A stretch of DNA of 45,781 nucleotides from Cellulosilyticum ruminicola JCM 14822 (GCF_001311925.1 NZ_BBCG01000027.1:1-45781); one strand, 5' to 3'; counted from the first letter of the stretch, positions 6,871-15,456 are shown. Program-made: numbers and translations. Notes: generated by a model not told the origin, from the sequence alone.

Positions 6871-9405
6871 GCTTAATCCTTTAATTTCTTTGAGAATATG
6901 AATTGCACATGTTTGTAACTCTGCTCTTGTGATATGGTATGGATGACTTTCATCTTTTAATGCTTTCATAATATCATTAAAGTCCATAGTTGTTCCTGGC
7001 ATGATAAGATCATTTCCTGCTTTTAAGCATCCAGCAGCAGAAGCTTCTCTATGTTTGCTGCCTTCTTTAATCATGATTTCTGTTGTTGCAAGCCAATCTG
7101 TCATAACTAATCCATCATATCCCCATTCATCACGAAGGACATATGTTTGTAAGTCTTTACTACTACATGCATGTTCACCATTTACTAAATTATATGATGT
7201 CATTAATGCACGTGGGTGTGACTCTTTGACACAAATTTCGAATCCACGTAAGTAAATTTCACGAAGTGCACGTTCACTTAAAATACTATTTGATGAATAA
7301 CGGTTTGTTTCTTGGTTATTACATACATAGTGTTTAATAGTTGTTGCACAACCTTTATGTGATTGTACCCCATTTGTAATTGCAGCTGCTACTAATCCGC
7401 TTACAAGTGGATCTTCTGAGTAGTATTCAAAGTTACGTCCGCAAAGTGGTGAACGATGAATATTTAATGCAGGTGCTAACCATAAGTGTACACCAAACAT
7501 TTCCATTTCATTACCTACTAAATCCCCAATAGTTTCTGCAAGTTCCACATTGAATGATTGTGCAAGTTCTGTTCCGATTGGAATAGCTACGCAGTATTGA
7601 TAATATTCTGTAGCCGCAAGTTCTGCCTCAGTAGGTGGAACTGGTCTTAATTGATCATCTTCTTCTACATTTAAGAATTCAATAACATCTGCACCGAATG
7701 CAATAGTTGTTTCTTTAACAATGCCATCTATAATTTTGTAAGATGAACTTAAACGAATGCCAGCTGGACCATCAGCTAATACTAGTTTTTCTAAGTTATG
7801 AGACTTATCTAAACGGTGAGTTGTTTCACCAGCAGCACCTGCTACGCTAAATGCAGCTGCCCCGATGGCACTATCCTCCTTATTTCCATCTGTATAAACT
7901 CCAATACAAGTATAAATAAGTTCTTCATCAGTAAGAGTCCCTACAAATTCTTCAATAGATTTATTACCAGCTTTTACTTCATCCCAAGTGATTTTTCCAT
8001 TACCATCTACTTCTGCCATAACTTCTGAGTAAATAGCTTGTGCTGCTACAATACTTGAAGTATCAAACATTACCACTTTTGCATTTTCTCTTTCTTTATT
8101 TTCACCTTCATGTGTGTATGGAGTCATTACAGGTTTTACTTCTTCTACTTTGTCTCCTACACAAATATTTTTAAGTTTTCTAGTTATAGCTGTTTCATTA
8201 ACTTCTACAATACCTGCAATATGTGTATTTCTTGAGCTGTTACCACAACGCATGATATATTGACCTTTTTCTAAGATATAAGAAGCAATTTTTTCATCAT
8301 AAGCTGCCATATCTATTACATTAAATGTTACAGCTACCACGCAGCTTTCCCCTGGTTGTAATTCTTTTGTTTTCACAAAGCCTGCTAAATCTTGATATGC
8401 ATGATCTAACTTTGTTCCTGTTGCAGAGTAGTATACTTGTACAACTTCTTTTCCAGCTGCTTTACCAATATTTTTTACGTTTGCTTTAACAGTTACTTCT
8501 TGTCCTTCTAATGTGAGATCTACTGGTGTCACATCAAATTCTGTGTAACTTAATCCATAACCAAATGGATAAACTACTTCTTTACCTACTGTATCAAAAT
8601 AACGATAACCTACATAAATACCTTCTTTGTAGTATGTATCATCTTTATGACCAAATCCCTCTGTAGATGAATAATCTTCGATAGCTGTCCATGTCATTGT
8701 AAGCTTACCTGATGGATTCGCTTTACCTGTAATAATATCTGCAAATACATCTCCTGTAGGTGTTCCTAATTGTCCAAGAAGTAATATATTTTTCACTTCT
8801 TTAACAGGTGATAAATCTATCATTCCCCCTACATTTAATACAAGCATGAATTTTTCATATTTCTCATTTAATGCTAAGATATCACGTTTTTCTACTTCTG
8901 TAAGCTGAATGTCTCCAGCACTTACTTCTCTATCTGCACCTTCTCCACATTTTCTTGCAAGTACATAAATTGCTACATCGCCTTCTCCTTCTAATGGAAT
9001 ATCATATTTTGGCTCTAACATAGCTTTTCCTAATACTGCAAATCCTAATACTGGAACACCTTGTGCTTTAGCTTGTTCTTGTAATTTGCTATAGTGTGCT
9101 ACTTTTGCTTTATATAAAATGTCATCATAATCATCTAACCATGCAGTTGTTGTAATTTCAAATCCTGCATTTTTAAGCCCTTCTTCAATATTTACAAAGT
9201 GACGTATATTAACATCTCCTGAACCTGTCCCACCTTTAATAGTGTTTCTAATACCGTTTCCATATACAGCAATTTTACCTGTTTCTTTAAGAGGAAATGT
9301 ATCATCTTTCTTTAAAAATAGCGTACATTCTGCTGCTAAACTTCTTACTTTAGCAATGTGCTCTATTTCAAAACTTTGTACTGCTCTATCTTCAATTCTA
9401 ATCAT
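6868..9405 (-). CDS. GH3 beta-glycosidase with reversed domain order
   Basis: An 845-residue family GH3 enzyme, probably a beta-glucosidase or beta-xylosidase on oligosaccharides. The domains are permuted. The alpha/beta-sandwich (GH3-C) comes first, about 20-250 (KIAVYGNGIRNTIKGGTGSG; LLLGQLGTPTGDVFADIITG). A fibronectin-III-like domain follows, about 290-400 (FDVTPVDLTLEGQEVTVKAN). The TIM barrel (GH3-N) is last, about 500-845. The nucleophile is D770 in GYDGLVMTDW; RNFEYYSEDP and KHYVCNNQETNR are the barrel's substrate-binding blocks. This inverted order is known from Ruminococcus albus and Butyrivibrio beta-glucosidases. There is no signal peptide, so it should be intracellular. GGAGA precedes the ATG. 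Palindromic element A starts at its stop codon. Confidence 0.93.
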   Translation of the reverse strand: MIRIEDRAVQSFEIEHIAKVRSLAAECTLFLKKDDTFPLKETGKIAVYGNGIRNTIKGGTGSGDVNIRHFVNIEEGLKNAGFEITTTAWLDDYDDILYKAKVAHYSKLQEQAKAQGVPVLGFAVLGKAMLEPKYDIPLEGEGDVAIYVLARKCGEGADREVSAGDIQLTEVEKRDILALNEKYEKFMLVLNVGGMIDLSPVKEVKNILLLGQLGTPTGDVFADIITGKANPSGKLTMTWTAIEDYSSTEGFGHKDDTYYKEGIYVGYRYFDTVGKEVVYPFGYGLSYTEFDVTPVDLTLEGQEVTVKANVKNIGKAAGKEVVQVYYSATGTKLDHAYQDLAGFVKTKELQPGESCVVAVTFNVIDMAAYDEKIASYILEKGQYIMRCGNSSRNTHIAGIVEVNETAITRKLKNICVGDKVEEVKPVMTPYTHEGENKERENAKVVMFDTSSIVAAQAIYSEVMAEVDGNGKITWDEVKAGNKSIEEFVGTLTDEELIYTCIGVYTDGNKEDSAIGAAAFSVAGAAGETTHRLDKSHNLEKLVLADGPAGIRLSSSYKIIDGIVKETTIAFGADVIEFLNVEEDDQLRPVPPTEAELAATEYYQYCVAIPIGTELAQSFNVELAETIGDLVGNEMEMFGVHLWLAPALNIHRSPLCGRNFEYYSEDPLVSGLVAAAITNGVQSHKGCATTIKHYVCNNQETNRYSSNSILSERALREIYLRGFEICVKESHPRALMTSYNLVNGEHACSSKDLQTYVLRDEWGYDGLVMTDWLATTEIMIKEGSKHREASAAGCLKAGNDLIMPGTTMDFNDIMKALKDESHPYHITRAELQTCAIHILKEIKGLS

Positions 9406-9501
9406 GTCTATTCTCCTTTATTATTAATAAAAAATATTATAATTCAAAAAATTGTACAAATGAACATGAATTTATTATTATTTTAAATTAATTTTTTCAC
9501 A

Positions 9502-9533
9502 AAAAAAGATGTCTTATTGTAAGACATCTTTTT
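9502..9533. terminator. Hairpin terminator
   Basis: A stem AAAAAGATGTCTTA / TAAGACATCTTTTT with a three-base loop and T/A runs on both sides. It lies about 100 bases upstream of the GH3 start and downstream, in the minus direction, of peptide deformylase, with the IS relic in between. It may be the original def terminator. Confidence 0.85.
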
Positions 9534-9550
9534 ATATTTATTTTCACTAA

Positions 9551-9955
9551 TGTTTAGTTACTAACTAAAATTTCCATTGGCCTATACTTCTCAAATATGC
9601 TTTACAGACTCAAAAAATAATTTCTATATTTATCCAGTAAAGTTAGATACACTAAGGGTATAATTACTTGGATTGCTATTCACTTTTCCATGTTTTAAGA
9701 AGTACTAAATAATGCTATTTTATAGCATTGCATCTTGGTTACATGTTTGAATAGCTGATTTTTTATTTTACACTTTAAATTGATTAAGCTTATCTTTATT
9801 TCAGCATTTTCACTATGTCCCAACGTTTTTTATAAAACCATGCTATTTCTTCTGAACTATAACACATGAGATGAGTTACAAATGTAAGCTCTTTACCTGT
9901 GAGATTGATGCTGGCTATTTTCACGTCAATGGAAATAAAAGTTAGTAACTAAACA
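9551..9955 (-). mobile_element. IS4-like element relic with both terminal inverted repeats
   Basis: Terminal repeats of about 29 bases at 9551-9579 and 9927-9955 match at 26 of 29 positions (TGTTTAGTTACTAACT at the outer ends). The interior on the minus strand reads GKELTFVTHLMCYSSEEIAW and FYKKRWDI, the Y-x-x-R-W block near the catalytic Glu of IS4-type DDE transposases, and then breaks into stops. The full transposase (about 1.2 kb) has shrunk to about 400 bases, so the element cannot move on its own, although its ends look fresh. I could not identify a target duplication. Confidence 0.8.
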
Positions 9956-10057
9956 ACAATGTTCTTTTATCTATATTTAACTTATTTCTACTTAGAATAT
10001 TCCTTTTACATATCCATTTTTAATTACGTTCCTAGTTAAATATATATGTTTTTAAGC

Positions 10058-10510
10058 TTATTCAAGTTCTTCTATAGCATGATCTAAGAAGACGATACCA
10101 TCTAAATGATCTATTTCATGGCAAAAGCATTTTGCCATATCCCCTTCTCCTGTAAGTGTTACCTTTTCACCTAATTCATTTAAAGCTTCTACCACTACCT
10201 TTTGTGGTCTTATGGTTTTGACAAAGCGGTTTGGAAAGCTTAAACAGCCTTCTACACATTCCTGAGTACCACTTTCACTAATAATTTTAGGATTCACTAA
10301 TTTGAGTAATTGTCCACAAAAGTCTATGACAACCAAACGCCTTAAAATGCCTACTTGAGGTGCTGCTATGGCTGCACCATTTTTAGTATGATGTAATGTT
10401 TCTAACATATCCTCTAGCATTTGTTTAATTTTATCATCTACTTCTTTTACCTCCTTACATTTTTTTCTTAAGATTGGATCTTCATCATAACGCAAATTTC
10501 TAATAGCCAT
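10058..10510 (-). CDS. def: Peptide deformylase
   Basis: Removes the N-formyl group from new polypeptides; a metal-dependent cytoplasmic hydrolase. All three family motifs are present: GAAIAAPQVG (motif 1, with A-A in place of the usual G-L), EGCLSFP (motif 2, metal-ligand Cys) and CHEIDHLDG (motif 3, two metal-ligand His and the catalytic Glu). At about 150 residues it has the usual length. Start: ATGs at 10516 and 10510 are both possible. GGAGG at 10521-10525 is four bases from the first and ten from the second; the second gives the usual MAIRN-type beginning. A hairpin 500 bases downstream, now separated by an IS relic, may have been its terminator. Confidence 0.95.
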   Translation of the reverse strand: MAIRNLRYDEDPILRKKCKEVKEVDDKIKQMLEDMLETLHHTKNGAAIAAPQVGILRRLVVIDFCGQLLKLVNPKIISESGTQECVEGCLSFPNRFVKTIRPQKVVVEALNELGEKVTLTGEGDMAKCFCHEIDHLDGIVFLDHAIEELE

Positions 10511-10516
10511 TATCAT

Positions 10517-10855
10517 CTTTCCTCCATACGCTTTATTTACTTTTCTCTTATTCTTAATTTATTATATTCTCATAATATATTCTTATAAATACTTCTCATT
10601 AAAATATTACAGACAAAACCAATATACTTATACAAATCTGCACATACTGAAAATAGTCACAACAATCGCATGATATACATCACAAATAAACATATATATA
10701 TATAATATATATCTTTTCTTCGTGATTTTTTACGAAATATCTGTTTTCACGAACTATTTTAGTGCTTATATGCATTATCTATGATACACTTAATCTTTGT
10801 TAAAAAGAAACGAGTTTCTTTAGGGCTTAAATTTATAAGAAAAGGAAGATTAAAA
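10517..10855. other. AT-rich intergenic region, def / DUF1846
   Basis: A 339-base divergent interval with no coding signal. It contains a tatatatataatatatat tract (about 10690-10710) and an inverted repeat TTCGTGA / TCACGAA (about 10719-10751) that might be an operator for the plus-strand gene. A TATGAT box at about 10789 with a TTTAGT 16 bases earlier is a possible promoter. All are weak. Confidence 0.35.
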
Positions 10856-12319
10856 ATGAAAATTGGATTTGATAATAACAAATACTTAAAGATGCAATCT
10901 GAACATATTCGCGAACGCATTAGTCAATTTGGTGACAAACTTTACTTAGAATTCGGCGGAAAGTTATTTGATGACTATCATGCATCTCGTGTATTACCAG
11001 GTTTTGCTCCTGATAGTAAACTTCAAATGTTACTTCAACTTGCTGATCAAGCTGAAATGATTATTTCTATCAATGCTGCTGACATCGAAAAAAATAAAGT
11101 AAGACATGATTTAGGAATTACTTACGATCAAGATGTTTTACGTCTCATCGAAGTATATAGAGAAAAAGGACTTTATGTGAGTAGTGTTGTTATCACACGT
11201 TATACAGGTCAAGCTGCCCTTAAATCATTCGAAGCGAAACTTGAAAACAGAGGTATTAAAGTATACCATCATTATTCTATTGAAGGATATCCTAATAACA
11301 TTGCTCACATTGTAAGTGACAAAGGATATGGTAAAAATGATTATGTTGAAACAACTCGTCCATTAGTTGTTGTAACTGCTCCAGGCCCAGGAAGTGGAAA
11401 AATGGCTACCTGCCTTTCTCAGTTATACCATGAAAACAAACGTGGCGTAAAAGCTGGTTACGCTAAGTTTGAAACTTTCCCTATCTGGAACATCCCACTT
11501 AAACACCCAGTAAACCTTGCTTATGAAGCAGCTACTGCTGATTTAAATGATGTAAATATGATTGACCCATTTCATTTAGAAGCATATGGCGTAACTACTG
11601 TAAATTATAACCGCGACATTGAAATTTACCCTGTACTTGCTGCTATGTTCGAAGGAATCTATGGTGAATGTCCTTACCAATCACCAACAGATATGGGTGT
11701 TAACATGGCAGGTAATTGTATCATTGATGACGAAGTTTGTCAAGAGGCGTCCAGACAAGAAATCATCCGTCGTTACTATCACTCTATGAATCGTCTTAGA
11801 AGAGAAGAAGCAACTAAAGATGAAATTTATAAATTAGAATTATTACTTAAACAAGCAAAAGTTACAACAAATGACCGCCCAGTTGTACCAGTTGCAAATA
11901 AATTAGCGCAGGAAATCGGTGCACCTGCTGCTGCATTAGAACTTCCAGATGGCACAATCGTTACAGGTAAAACAACAGATTTACTTGGTGCTTCATCTGC
12001 GGTCCTTTTAAATGCTATTAAAACATCAGGTGGCATTGCAGATCAAATTCACCTTATTTCACCTGACTTTATTGAACCAATTCAAAAAGTTAAAACAGTA
12101 TACTTAGGAAGCAAAAATCCTCGTCTTCATACAGATGAAATACTTATTGCACTTTCTATGTGTGCAGCTACTGATCCAAATGCAAGACTTGCGCTTCAAC
12201 AGCTTCCAAAACTTGCAGGTTGCCAATTACACACATCTGTTATTTTATCTTCTGTAGATAGACAAACATTTAAAAAACTTGGTATCGAAGTAACTAATGA
12301 AGCTGTATTTGAGAACTAG
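10856..12319 (+). CDS. DUF1846 (UPF0371) family protein
   Basis: A 487-residue cytoplasmic protein of the DUF1846 family, widespread in Firmicutes. Structures show a P-loop-like fold, but the function is not established. The N-terminus KIGFDNNKYLKMQSEHIRER and the blocks LYLEFGGKLFDDYHASRVLP and VVVTAPGPGSGKMATCLSQL are family signatures; the last is the nucleotide-binding-like G-P-G-S-G-K loop. An AGGAAG ribosome site seven bases upstream decides the start at 10856 over an upstream ATG. Only plus-strand gene in its neighbourhood. Palindromic element B begins at its stop codon, followed by a conventional terminator. Confidence 0.93.
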   Translation: MKIGFDNNKYLKMQSEHIRERISQFGDKLYLEFGGKLFDDYHASRVLPGFAPDSKLQMLLQLADQAEMIISINAADIEKNKVRHDLGITYDQDVLRLIEVYREKGLYVSSVVITRYTGQAALKSFEAKLENRGIKVYHHYSIEGYPNNIAHIVSDKGYGKNDYVETTRPLVVVTAPGPGSGKMATCLSQLYHENKRGVKAGYAKFETFPIWNIPLKHPVNLAYEAATADLNDVNMIDPFHLEAYGVTTVNYNRDIEIYPVLAAMFEGIYGECPYQSPTDMGVNMAGNCIIDDEVCQEASRQEIIRRYYHSMNRLRREEATKDEIYKLELLLKQAKVTTNDRPVVPVANKLAQEIGAPAAALELPDGTIVTGKTTDLLGASSAVLLNAIKTSGGIADQIHLISPDFIEPIQKVKTVYLGSKNPRLHTDEILIALSMCAATDPNARLALQQLPKLAGCQLHTSVILSSVDRQTFKKLGIEVTNEAVFEN

Positions 12320-12456
12320 ATAGTTCTCTGGAGTCGTGGTGTGTTAGAGCTGCTCATTCCGTAATTTGCTGATACTCTAAGCTTAATAAGTAAAGAGTAT
12401 CAGCAAATTACTCCACAGGCAGACTCTAACACACCACGATCCCAGCTTTCTATTAG
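12316..12456 (+). repeat. Long palindromic element B immediately after the DUF1846 stop
   Basis: Arms of about 58 bases (12316-12375 and 12398-12456) pair closely: CGTGGTGTGTTAGAG / CTCTAACACACCACG outside, GTAATTTGCTGATACTCT / AGAGTATCAGCAAATTAC inside, with a short apical loop near 12378-12392. Between the two stems is an asymmetric internal loop (CTCATTCC opposite TCCACAGG). The internal stem and the TTCC / CTCCACAG loop sequences match element A, while the outer stem has a wholly different sequence that still pairs, as expected of a conserved RNA fold. The element starts at the TAG stop and ends before a separate terminator, so it would be transcribed as 3' UTR. Confidence 0.85.
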
Positions 12457-12466
12457 GATTCTCATT

Positions 12467-12492
12467 GGGTGTCATCTTTTGATACCCTTTTT
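12467..12492 (+). terminator. Rho-independent terminator of the DUF1846 gene
   Basis: A stem GGGTGTCA / TGATACCC with a short TCTTT loop followed by TTTTT. It lies after palindromic element B, so B belongs to the 3' UTR of the plus-strand message. Confidence 0.85.
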
Positions 12493-12526
12493 GCATATCT
12501 TCTTTGGAAGCATGTTCTGCATAATG

Positions 12527-12976
12527 TTACTTCCAAGCCTCCTTATTCCCAAACTCCTTAATAGTTTCCTGTAATATAGATTCAAACATATGATCAATTG
12601 TAGCTTCTGCTAATTCTTCAATATCTGATTTTGTAAATACTTCGAAATCCATTTGATAATCTCCCTTCAATAGATTATCAATACTATTTATCAAACGTTC
12701 TATATGTTTCTTTTTCTTCTTTAACATTCCCCTCTCCATCTGTAAAATTTGATTACGATTAAATGTTGGGTTTTGAAGCACTTCTTTAATCTCTTGCAGT
12801 GAAATATCAAATTCTCTAAAAAATAAAATCTGTTGCAAAACCTCTAAGGCTTTCTCATCATAAAGTCTATATCCAGCATCACTTTTACTTGTTGGTACTA
12901 ACAAGCCTATTTCATCATAGTAATGAAGTGTCCGTATACTAATGTCTGTTATACTTGAGATTTCTTTCACTGTCAT
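12527..12976 (-). CDS. MerR-family regulator, short TipA-like type
   Basis: A 149-residue transcription factor. The winged helix-turn-helix (VKEISSITDISIRTLHYYDE, residues 2-21, then GYRLYDEKALEVLQQI) is followed by a basic dimerisation helix (RGMLKKKKKHIERLINSIDNLL). In TipA-type activators a ligand-binding TipAS domain of about 110 residues follows. Here the protein enters the first TipAS-like helix (DFEVFTKSDIEE ... IKEFGNKEAWK, resembling the ERWGNTxAYKES motif) and stops. It may be a shortened TipAL homologue whose C-terminus was deleted, or a natural short variant. The target is unknown; the neighbouring debris offers no clear partner. Confidence 0.85.
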   Translation of the reverse strand: MTVKEISSITDISIRTLHYYDEIGLLVPTSKSDAGYRLYDEKALEVLQQILFFREFDISLQEIKEVLQNPTFNRNQILQMERGMLKKKKKHIERLINSIDNLLKGDYQMDFEVFTKSDIEELAEATIDHMFESILQETIKEFGNKEAWK

Positions 12977-13101
12977 TATAACTTTTTTCCTTCTATCTAT
13001 AGCTTACTTTAAGGCATCACGCTACGTTAGGGGTAAGTGGATTTTCATTATTTATCTTAAATTTTATAGTTTTCTGCCCATAATATATACAAAAAACTTT
13101 C

Positions 13102-13141
13102 CTAAACGCCAATGCATGAACTTAATAGCATTGACGCTTAG
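13102..13141. terminator. Hairpin, possible terminator of the flavin oxidoreductase relic
   Basis: A stem CTAAACGCCAATGC / GCATTGACGCTTAG (12 of 14 pairs) with a 12-base loop, just beyond the stop of the relic at 13178. There is no strong T-run, so termination is only a guess. Confidence 0.45.
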
Positions 13142-13177
13142 GGACACTTCTTATCTTTATTCTTTCTTATCAAACAG

Positions 13178-13450
13178 TTATTGTCTTACTTGATGACAGA
13201 AACGCTGTTTGATTCCAAAGCATGCACCACAAGAATTACACTTAGCTTTATAGTTTGAATTTTCCTTCCCTTTATTTACTAGGTTCGGTTCTCTAACGAG
13301 TGGTCTGCAAAGTGCGATACCTTCTATGTTTGTGGTGTTTAGCAGTTCTTCCATATACTGTACGCTTCACATGCCGCCTACACAGATGATTGGGAGTTTT
13401 ATACTGCTAGCAATCATTGCGGTACCTTGAGCATTGTAACCATCTGACTT
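13178..13450 (-). pseudogene. Old-yellow-enzyme (NADH:flavin oxidoreductase) C-terminal relic
   Basis: The minus strand reads DGYNAQGTAMIASSIKLPII, CVGGM, a stop, then SVQYMEELLNTTNIEGIALC and RPLVREPNL, then KAKCNSCGACF to the stop at 13178-13180. P-(I/V)-I-x-V-G-G and the A-L-x-R-P-L-(I/V)-x-E-P-x-L block are the C-terminal FMN-phosphate binding part of old-yellow-enzyme proteins. About two-thirds of the gene is missing and a nonsense codon interrupts the rest. It runs on from a short ORF that starts at 13612, as though two genes were joined. Confidence 0.7.
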
Positions 13451-13522
13451 AACAGGAAAACTGCCATGGTTTCTCTACTTTCCTGCCATAAATTGCACCA
13501 TTTCTCTTCTAGCCATCTTAGC

Positions 13523-13612
13523 CTAAGTGCTCTTTTGCTTAACCTTGTCATTTACATACTCTGCAAACTCTATAGTTATAAATTGGTCTTCTGATGAAAT
13601 AATAATTTTCAT
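13523..13612 (-). pseudogene. Short ORF with a good ribosome site, likely a gene head
   Basis: An ATG at 13612 preceded by AAGGAG opens MKIIISSEDQFITIEFAEYV and stops after 29 codons; past the TAG the same frame continues AKMARREMVQFMAGK before another stop and then meets the flavin oxidoreductase relic. This looks like the 5' end of an unknown small gene, broken by nonsense codons. I do not recognise the family. Confidence 0.4.
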
Positions 13613-13630
13613 TGCTACTCCTTATAAATC

Positions 13631-14482
13631 TTATCTTCCATCATTTAAATATTCTCTTATATCTTCGAGTATGCCTTGGGCATCCTTTATACCTAAATCA
13701 TATAATGCTTGCAACTTATTAGGGTCTTTCTCTATTCTACTCATTTCTAATCTTTGAGAAGGTTGCACTACAAATACTTCTCCTTTTTGCTCTAATGCTT
13801 TTAATCTTTCCATAGTACTATTGTACATGGCATAGCGCTGTCTTAATCTGTATTCAAACTTAGGATACTTCTTGCCATAAGCTGCTTTTGTAATAAAAGG
13901 AGACATAGGCTTCTTAATATAATCCTTATCTTTTGTAAGTACTACAACCAATTTATCATAACCCATCTCTATAAACTTCTCAAAAGGAATGCTATCTACT
14001 ATAGCCCCATCTAAATACTTATTGCCATCAATAACTACAGGTTTTGATACAAAAGGCATAGAGGCTGACGCTCTTAATGTATCCATTTGCTCAAAAACAC
14101 TTGTCACTTGTTTATATTCTGCCTGCCCTGTTTCAATGTTGGTAACAACAGCATAAAAAGGTACCTTAGAAGCCATATAAGTTGTATCATCAAAGATATC
14201 TAACTCCCTTGGTACTTTATTATAAGCAAGCTCTGTGTCCACAATGTTGCCTGTTTTAATTAAAGGACGAAGCCCTAAATAATTTTTGTCTCTATTAAAA
14301 CGTTTATTATACCTTATCACTCTTCCTTTTTGCTTTGAAAGGAAGTTGACACCAAAAATAGCTCCTGCTGAAACCCCTATAATGCCATCAAATTCTATGC
14401 CATTTTCAAGAAATACATCTAATACACCTGCTGTATACATTCCACGCATTGCGCCGCCTTCTAATACTAGTCCTACTTTCAT
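13631..14482 (-). CDS. Patatin-like phospholipase family protein
   Basis: A 283-residue cytoplasmic serine hydrolase, probably a lipid acyl hydrolase, of the bacterial YjjU/RssA-type patatins. Visible are the oxyanion-hole loop EGGAMRG (near residues 8-14), the nucleophile elbow GVSAG with Ser38, and the dyad Asp in KYLDGAIVDSIP (D-G-A). A basic C-terminal region (YGKKYPKFEYRLRQRYAMYN) is usual in this subgroup. Of two nearby ATGs, GGAG at 14490-14493 is one base from the first (14488) but seven from the second, so 14482 is chosen. It stands alone. The substrate is not known. Confidence 0.9.
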   Translation of the reverse strand: MKVGLVLEGGAMRGMYTAGVLDVFLENGIEFDGIIGVSAGAIFGVNFLSKQKGRVIRYNKRFNRDKNYLGLRPLIKTGNIVDTELAYNKVPRELDIFDDTTYMASKVPFYAVVTNIETGQAEYKQVTSVFEQMDTLRASASMPFVSKPVVIDGNKYLDGAIVDSIPFEKFIEMGYDKLVVVLTKDKDYIKKPMSPFITKAAYGKKYPKFEYRLRQRYAMYNSTMERLKALEQKGEVFVVQPSQRLEMSRIEKDPNKLQALYDLGIKDAQGILEDIREYLNDGR

Positions 14483-14555
14483 ATTCATACTCCAATATCA
14501 TTTTTATTCTAGTTTCTTATACTTCAATATAACATCAAATCTTATATTTGATAAG

Positions 14556-15290
14556 TTAATTTTTCTTTAATTTGATTGTGATACAAGTTCCTGCTCCTAC
14601 TTCACTTGCAATTAAAAACTCTCCTTCATGCAGACGTATTATTTCATCTGCAATATACATTCCCAGCCCCGTGCCACCTGTTTTACTATTTCTAGCTAAG
14701 TCACTTCTATAAAATCTTTTCCTTATATATTTTAAATCTTTTACTGCTATTCCCTTACCATAATCCTCAATTTTTAAAATCACTTAATTTGACTCTTCTT
14801 TCAGTTGAACCTTAATTTTCTTACCATCCATGCCATATTTTAAGTCATTATCAATAATATTATGTATTACTCTTCTAAGACGTATCTCATCCCACCATCC
14901 TATAACTACTTGTTTTGGCAAATCAATATCTAAGACATATTTATTCTTTTCCATGGTAGGAATATATTCTATTAAATTTGATAAAGCTGTTGCTACATCT
15001 GGTTTTGTACCTTCATAAATTTTTTCCATGTCACCCCTAATGCCAGAAGTATGGGATAATAAAATTCTTAAAATCACTTTATTACCAGCAAAATTATCAT
15101 CAGTTATTTTATACCTCGTTAAGTAATCATTCACTGGCTTATCTAAATCCAGTACCCTTTCATCTACTAATTGCATGACTCCATAAGCCGTTACCGCTTT
15201 TGAAATAGAAGCAATTTTAAATTTTGTGTAACTGCCTCTACTGTAATTGTCATCATGATGATTAAACATATGATTTTCAAAACTATACTA
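14556..15290 (-). pseudogene. Chimera: beta-lactamase-fold hydrolase joined to a histidine-kinase ATPase domain
   Basis: The minus strand starts in a serine-hydrolase N-part: FKIASISKAVTAYGVMQLVD (S-x-x-K nucleophile motif), LDLDKPVNDYL and ILLSHTSGI (all class C beta-lactamase/DD-peptidase family). Right after HTSG it passes in frame into a two-component sensor kinase: dimerisation-type helix, DEIRLRRVIHNIIDNDLKYG (N box), an in-frame TAA at 14784-14786, then VILKIEDYGKGIAVKDL, FYRSD and TGGTGLGMYIADEIIR (G1, F and G2 boxes) to the end. Neither parent is complete: the hydrolase lacks Y-x-N and K-T-G, and the kinase lacks sensor and phospho-His parts. A large deletion between two neighbouring genes, then a nonsense mutation, explains it. 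Confidence 0.85.
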
Positions 15291-15406
15291 TATCTTTTCA
15301 TTTCTATTCCCACTTTTCTATGTAGTCATTATAAATAACCAGTTTAAAAGGGAGCATAATCTAATCTTAAAATAACCTTAAAGTTTTATATATAAATATA
15401 TAAAAA

Positions 15407-15446
15407 GACAGTATCATGAAATACTAAATCATTTCATAATACTGTC
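15407..15446 (-). terminator. Terminator of the MATE gene
   Basis: A near-perfect 16-base stem (GACAGTATCATGAAAT / ATTTCATAATACTGTC) with an eight-base loop, just past the stop of the minus-strand MATE gene at 15457. Confidence 0.88.
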
Positions 15447-15456
15447 CTTTATTTGA

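Noticed and set aside
10719-10751. TTCGTGA / TCACGAA inverted repeat as a defined operator
   Set aside because: Seven-base arms with a 19-base gap in AT-rich DNA are too weak to call beyond a mention.
14556-14783. Stand-alone histidine-kinase ATPase gene starting at GTG
   Set aside because: The same frame continues upstream across a single TAA into kinase N-box sequence, so it is part of the chimera.
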